This document shows positions 5,840 to 7,311 of a stretch of 7,311 nucleotides of DNA, in pieces (position 1 is the stretch's first letter; each line of letters begins with the position of its first letter). Below the pieces are notes generated by a model, which was not told the DNA's origin, searched no databases, and saw only the letters and a list, made by a program, of their open reading frames with translations. Source of the stretch: an uncultured Lachnospiraceae bacterium (GTDB lineage: Bacteria > Bacillota > Clostridia > Lachnospirales > Lachnospiraceae); the NCBI GenBank assembly GCA_958444395.1, contig CAUCOL010000089.1, positions 1-7,311 on the forward strand, in the 5' to 3' direction. The translations under genes and the position numbers were made by a program.

Positions 5840-6798
5840 GCACCTCCCTGCTGCAGCAGATCATAGAGAAATGGTGCTACCGCCCCTGCCGCAAAAATAA
5901 GCAATGTCATAGATTCCTTCCTTCCCATTTTTCCTATAGAACACATAGGAAAATAGACGGTGTCAAAGCCTGCACACGTAAGCCCCGCAATCGAAAGAAA
6001 CAGGCAAAATCCCAGTCCGATGCACCAGATCACATCCTCTGTCCGAATACGAAACAGATGAAAACTGGTTCTTCTGCCACAGCCATAACCCCGTGACTCC
6101 ATTGACACCGACGTCTCTAACGACGACTCCAGCGACCAGCCTGCCAGGATCGACAACTCCCGGACAAACTGACGGCTTCGTCCAAACCAGGACATGCCTG
6201 CCGTGGAATACCCAAGTCCTTTTTGACCCTCCCGGATCTGCCGGAACCTCTGCGCCAGCAGCGGCACCAGCCGAAGCACCATCGCCACTAGCAGACCAAG
6301 ATATGGTGTCAGGCGTCCACACAGATACAGAAGTTTTTCACTGTCAAATAGCAGCTGTGCCAGCTGGCACCACTGAAATACTGTTGCAAGCAGCAGTGTC
6401 ATCACGCCGCCATAAAGAATCGTTTCCTTCGTCACCGCCATGTCATTGATATAAAAAAGCGGTGTGACTCCATTATGCGAAAACAACGGAAGCAGTAACA
6501 TGGTAAAAAAAGCAACCGGAACTGCCACCCACAAAAGGCGCTGCAAGACTGCCCGTTCTCCCAGAAATATACCATACAATGTTGCAAGCAGGCAGGAAAC
6601 TGCCAGAAATAATGGATGCATTGTAAGCATCGCTGTCAGGATTCCATATAAAATGTACAAAAAAAGCACCACCGGATGCCGCCGGATAAATTCTCCTTTT
6701 TTCACACAATTCCCTGCCTTTCCTATCAAATGTCTGATTATTTTTCTACTATAAATATATTCCTGTCGGTATTGCTTCCTTTCAGGATATTTTTCCAT
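5836..6798 (-). CDS. ecfT: ECF transporter transmembrane coupling component EcfT
   Basis: A 320-residue membrane protein of the CbiQ/EcfT family. It anchors the ATPases to the S component and transmits ATP-driven movement. Hydrophobic segments lie at about 42-80 (two helices), 86-105, 125-142, 166-182, 254-275 and 297-314. The cytoplasmic coupling helices carry the family's paired basic/glycine motifs: QRFRQIREGQKGLG (183-196) and SLETSVSMESRGYG (226-239), the second matching the usual xRG motif that docks in the ATPase groove. The stop codon overlaps the ATPase start. The N-terminus is uncertain. The ATG at 6798 (GTG at 6801 is also possible) lies inside a duplicated sequence and has only a weak AGGG 11 bases upstream. 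An in-frame GTG at 6705-6703 has AGGG six bases upstream and would remove a charged 31-residue extension, leaving 289 residues, nearer the usual family length. Confidence 0.92.
   Translation of the reverse strand: MEKYPERKQYRQEYIYSRKIIRHLIGKAGNCVKKGEFIRRHPVVLFLYILYGILTAMLTMHPLFLAVSCLLATLYGIFLGERAVLQRLLWVAVPVAFFTMLLLPLFSHNGVTPLFYINDMAVTKETILYGGVMTLLLATVFQWCQLAQLLFDSEKLLYLCGRLTPYLGLLVAMVLRLVPLLAQRFRQIREGQKGLGYSTAGMSWFGRSRQFVRELSILAGWSLESSLETSVSMESRGYGCGRRTSFHLFRIRTEDVIWCIGLGFCLFLSIAGLTCAGFDTVYFPMCSIGKMGRKESMTLLIFAAGAVAPFLYDLLQQGGA
5843..5848 (-). promoter_or_regulatory. Ribosome-binding site that bears on the ATPase start
   Basis: Minus-strand GGGAGG (5848-5843) ends three bases before the ATG at 5839 and six bases before the ATG at 5836. 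Six is the more usual spacing, and the second start would give a TGATG stop-start overlap with ecfT. The two starts differ by one Met. Confidence 0.6.
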
Positions 6799-6862
6799 CA
6801 CAGGTATAGCCCTGCCGGTATTACCCGGCTGTCAGGATGTTTTTCCATCACAGGTATAGCCC
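6782..6862 (-). repeat. 31-bp direct repeat spanning the DUF4430 gene end and the ecfT start
   Basis: Positions 6782-6812 and 6832-6862 are identical except for one base (A at 6789, G at 6839), with a 50-base period and a 19-base spacer. The upstream copy encodes the last nine residues (GYTCDGKTS) and stop of the DUF4430 protein. The downstream copy would encode the same peptide with one change in that frame, but is apparently used in a shifted frame to supply the GTG-ATG start of ecfT. Confidence 0.9.
6814..6829 (-). other. Small hairpin between the DUF4430 stop and the ecfT start
   Basis: GCCGG and CCGGC (6829-6825 with 6818-6814 on the minus strand) form a 5-bp GC-rich stem with a 6-base loop, exactly between the two copies of the direct repeat. 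No T-run follows, so it is not an intrinsic terminator. It could act as an RNA processing or stability element that adjusts the ratio of surface protein to transporter. Confidence 0.35.
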
Positions 6863-7311
6863 CAGCTGATCTTATCACCATCTGCCAGCTTGTAGGCAGA
6901 TGCCCCTTTATTGGGTGCTTTTCCATTCACCTTATAGATCCAGCCACTCATCTCTCCCGCATCAAACTCATACAGATTTGCAATGCCCCGTACATAATAA
7001 CTCTTATACATCGGTGTATAATCAGCATCGACTGCGATTCCCTTCGCCTTGCACACCTGACTGAGAAGATCATAGGCACTGCTGCCTTTCTCAATGTGTG
7101 CTGTCGTATCCGCCAGTACTGTCCCATTCGCCGGAACGTATTTCCATACTGCTTCCCTGATCTTATCTTTATTTTCAAGTATTCGGTCACAGCGGATCTG
7201 AATCGTGCAGGTGATCGTTTCCGTCTTTTGGGACGGTGTCGGAACAGCTGCCTCCACCGGCTCCGGCTTCTTCGTTGCCGACGGTTTTTCCTCATTATCC
7301 GCTGCCTGCCC
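6832..7311 (-). CDS. DUF4430 (transcobalamin-like C-terminal) domain protein, 5' end outside window
   Basis: The last 159 residues are visible and the frame is open to the right edge. The first 30 or so visible residues are a Lys/Pro/Thr/Glu-rich linker (KPSATKKPEP and similar), typical of an exported tether. The remainder is a full DUF4430 domain: TCTIQIRC near its start, a helix (SSAYDLLSQVCKAKGI), then YVRGIANLYEFDAGEMSGWI, YKVNGKAPNKGASAYKL and the closing ADGDKISWGYTCDG. The four cysteines may form disulfides. DUF4430 is related to the beta domain that, with an alpha/alpha barrel, encloses cobalamin in intrinsic factor and transcobalamin. The gene lies 33 bases upstream of ecfT on the same strand and probably heads or belongs to the transporter operon. 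The N-terminal architecture (lipoprotein, alpha/alpha barrel, or other) cannot be seen. An internal GTG at 7257 is not credible as a start because it lies within the linker. Confidence 0.88.
   Translation of the reverse strand, partial: GQAADNEEKPSATKKPEPVEAAVPTPSQKTETITCTIQIRCDRILENKDKIREAVWKYVPANGTVLADTTAHIEKGSSAYDLLSQVCKAKGIAVDADYTPMYKSYYVRGIANLYEFDAGEMSGWIYKVNGKAPNKGASAYKLADGDKISWGYTCDGKTS

Overview
The window reads as chromosomal DNA of a Gram-positive Clostridia bacterium, most likely Lachnospiraceae-like. This is inferred from strong GGAGG ribosome-binding sites, a DegV/FakB-type lipid-binding protein, a group I ECF vitamin transporter with a fused double ATPase, and surface proteins with DUF4430 (transcobalamin-like) domains. 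Every gene I can support lies on the minus strand, so transcription runs from high to low coordinates. No mobile element, tRNA, rRNA or CRISPR array was seen.

Layout in transcription order. 7311-6832: 3' part of a gene whose product ends in a DUF4430 domain. 6798-5836: EcfT transmembrane coupling protein. 5839-4145: one polypeptide with two ECF-type ABC ATPase domains. 4161-3385: integral-membrane S component (substrate binder). EcfT, ATPase and S component overlap each other by a few bases and are almost certainly one translationally coupled operon. A 200-base leader (3384-3185) follows, rich in RNA secondary structure. 3184-1052: a secreted 710-residue protein with an N-terminal DUF4430 domain, a central alpha/alpha-toroid-like region and a very lysine-rich tail. 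A rho-independent terminator lies at 940-899, then a small promoter region and a degV gene (823-1) that runs off the left edge.

Working model: the two exported proteins pair a DUF4430 beta domain with, in at least one case, an alpha/alpha barrel. That is the same pair of folds as in animal intrinsic factor and transcobalamin. They flank a self-contained ECF transporter, so a corrinoid (vitamin B12-like) capture-and-uptake system is the simplest reading. The folds and transporter modules are read from sequence; the substrate is inference. No canonical cobalamin riboswitch is visible, and the operon's own 5' end lies beyond the right edge.

Most worth a second look: the structured leader at 3328-3199, with three hairpins and a possible H-type pseudoknot next to the start of the large surface protein; the reversed domain order of that protein relative to transcobalamin; loss of the switch histidine in the first ATPase domain; and a 31-bp direct repeat, one copy ending the DUF4430 gene and the other carrying the apparent ecfT start codon.
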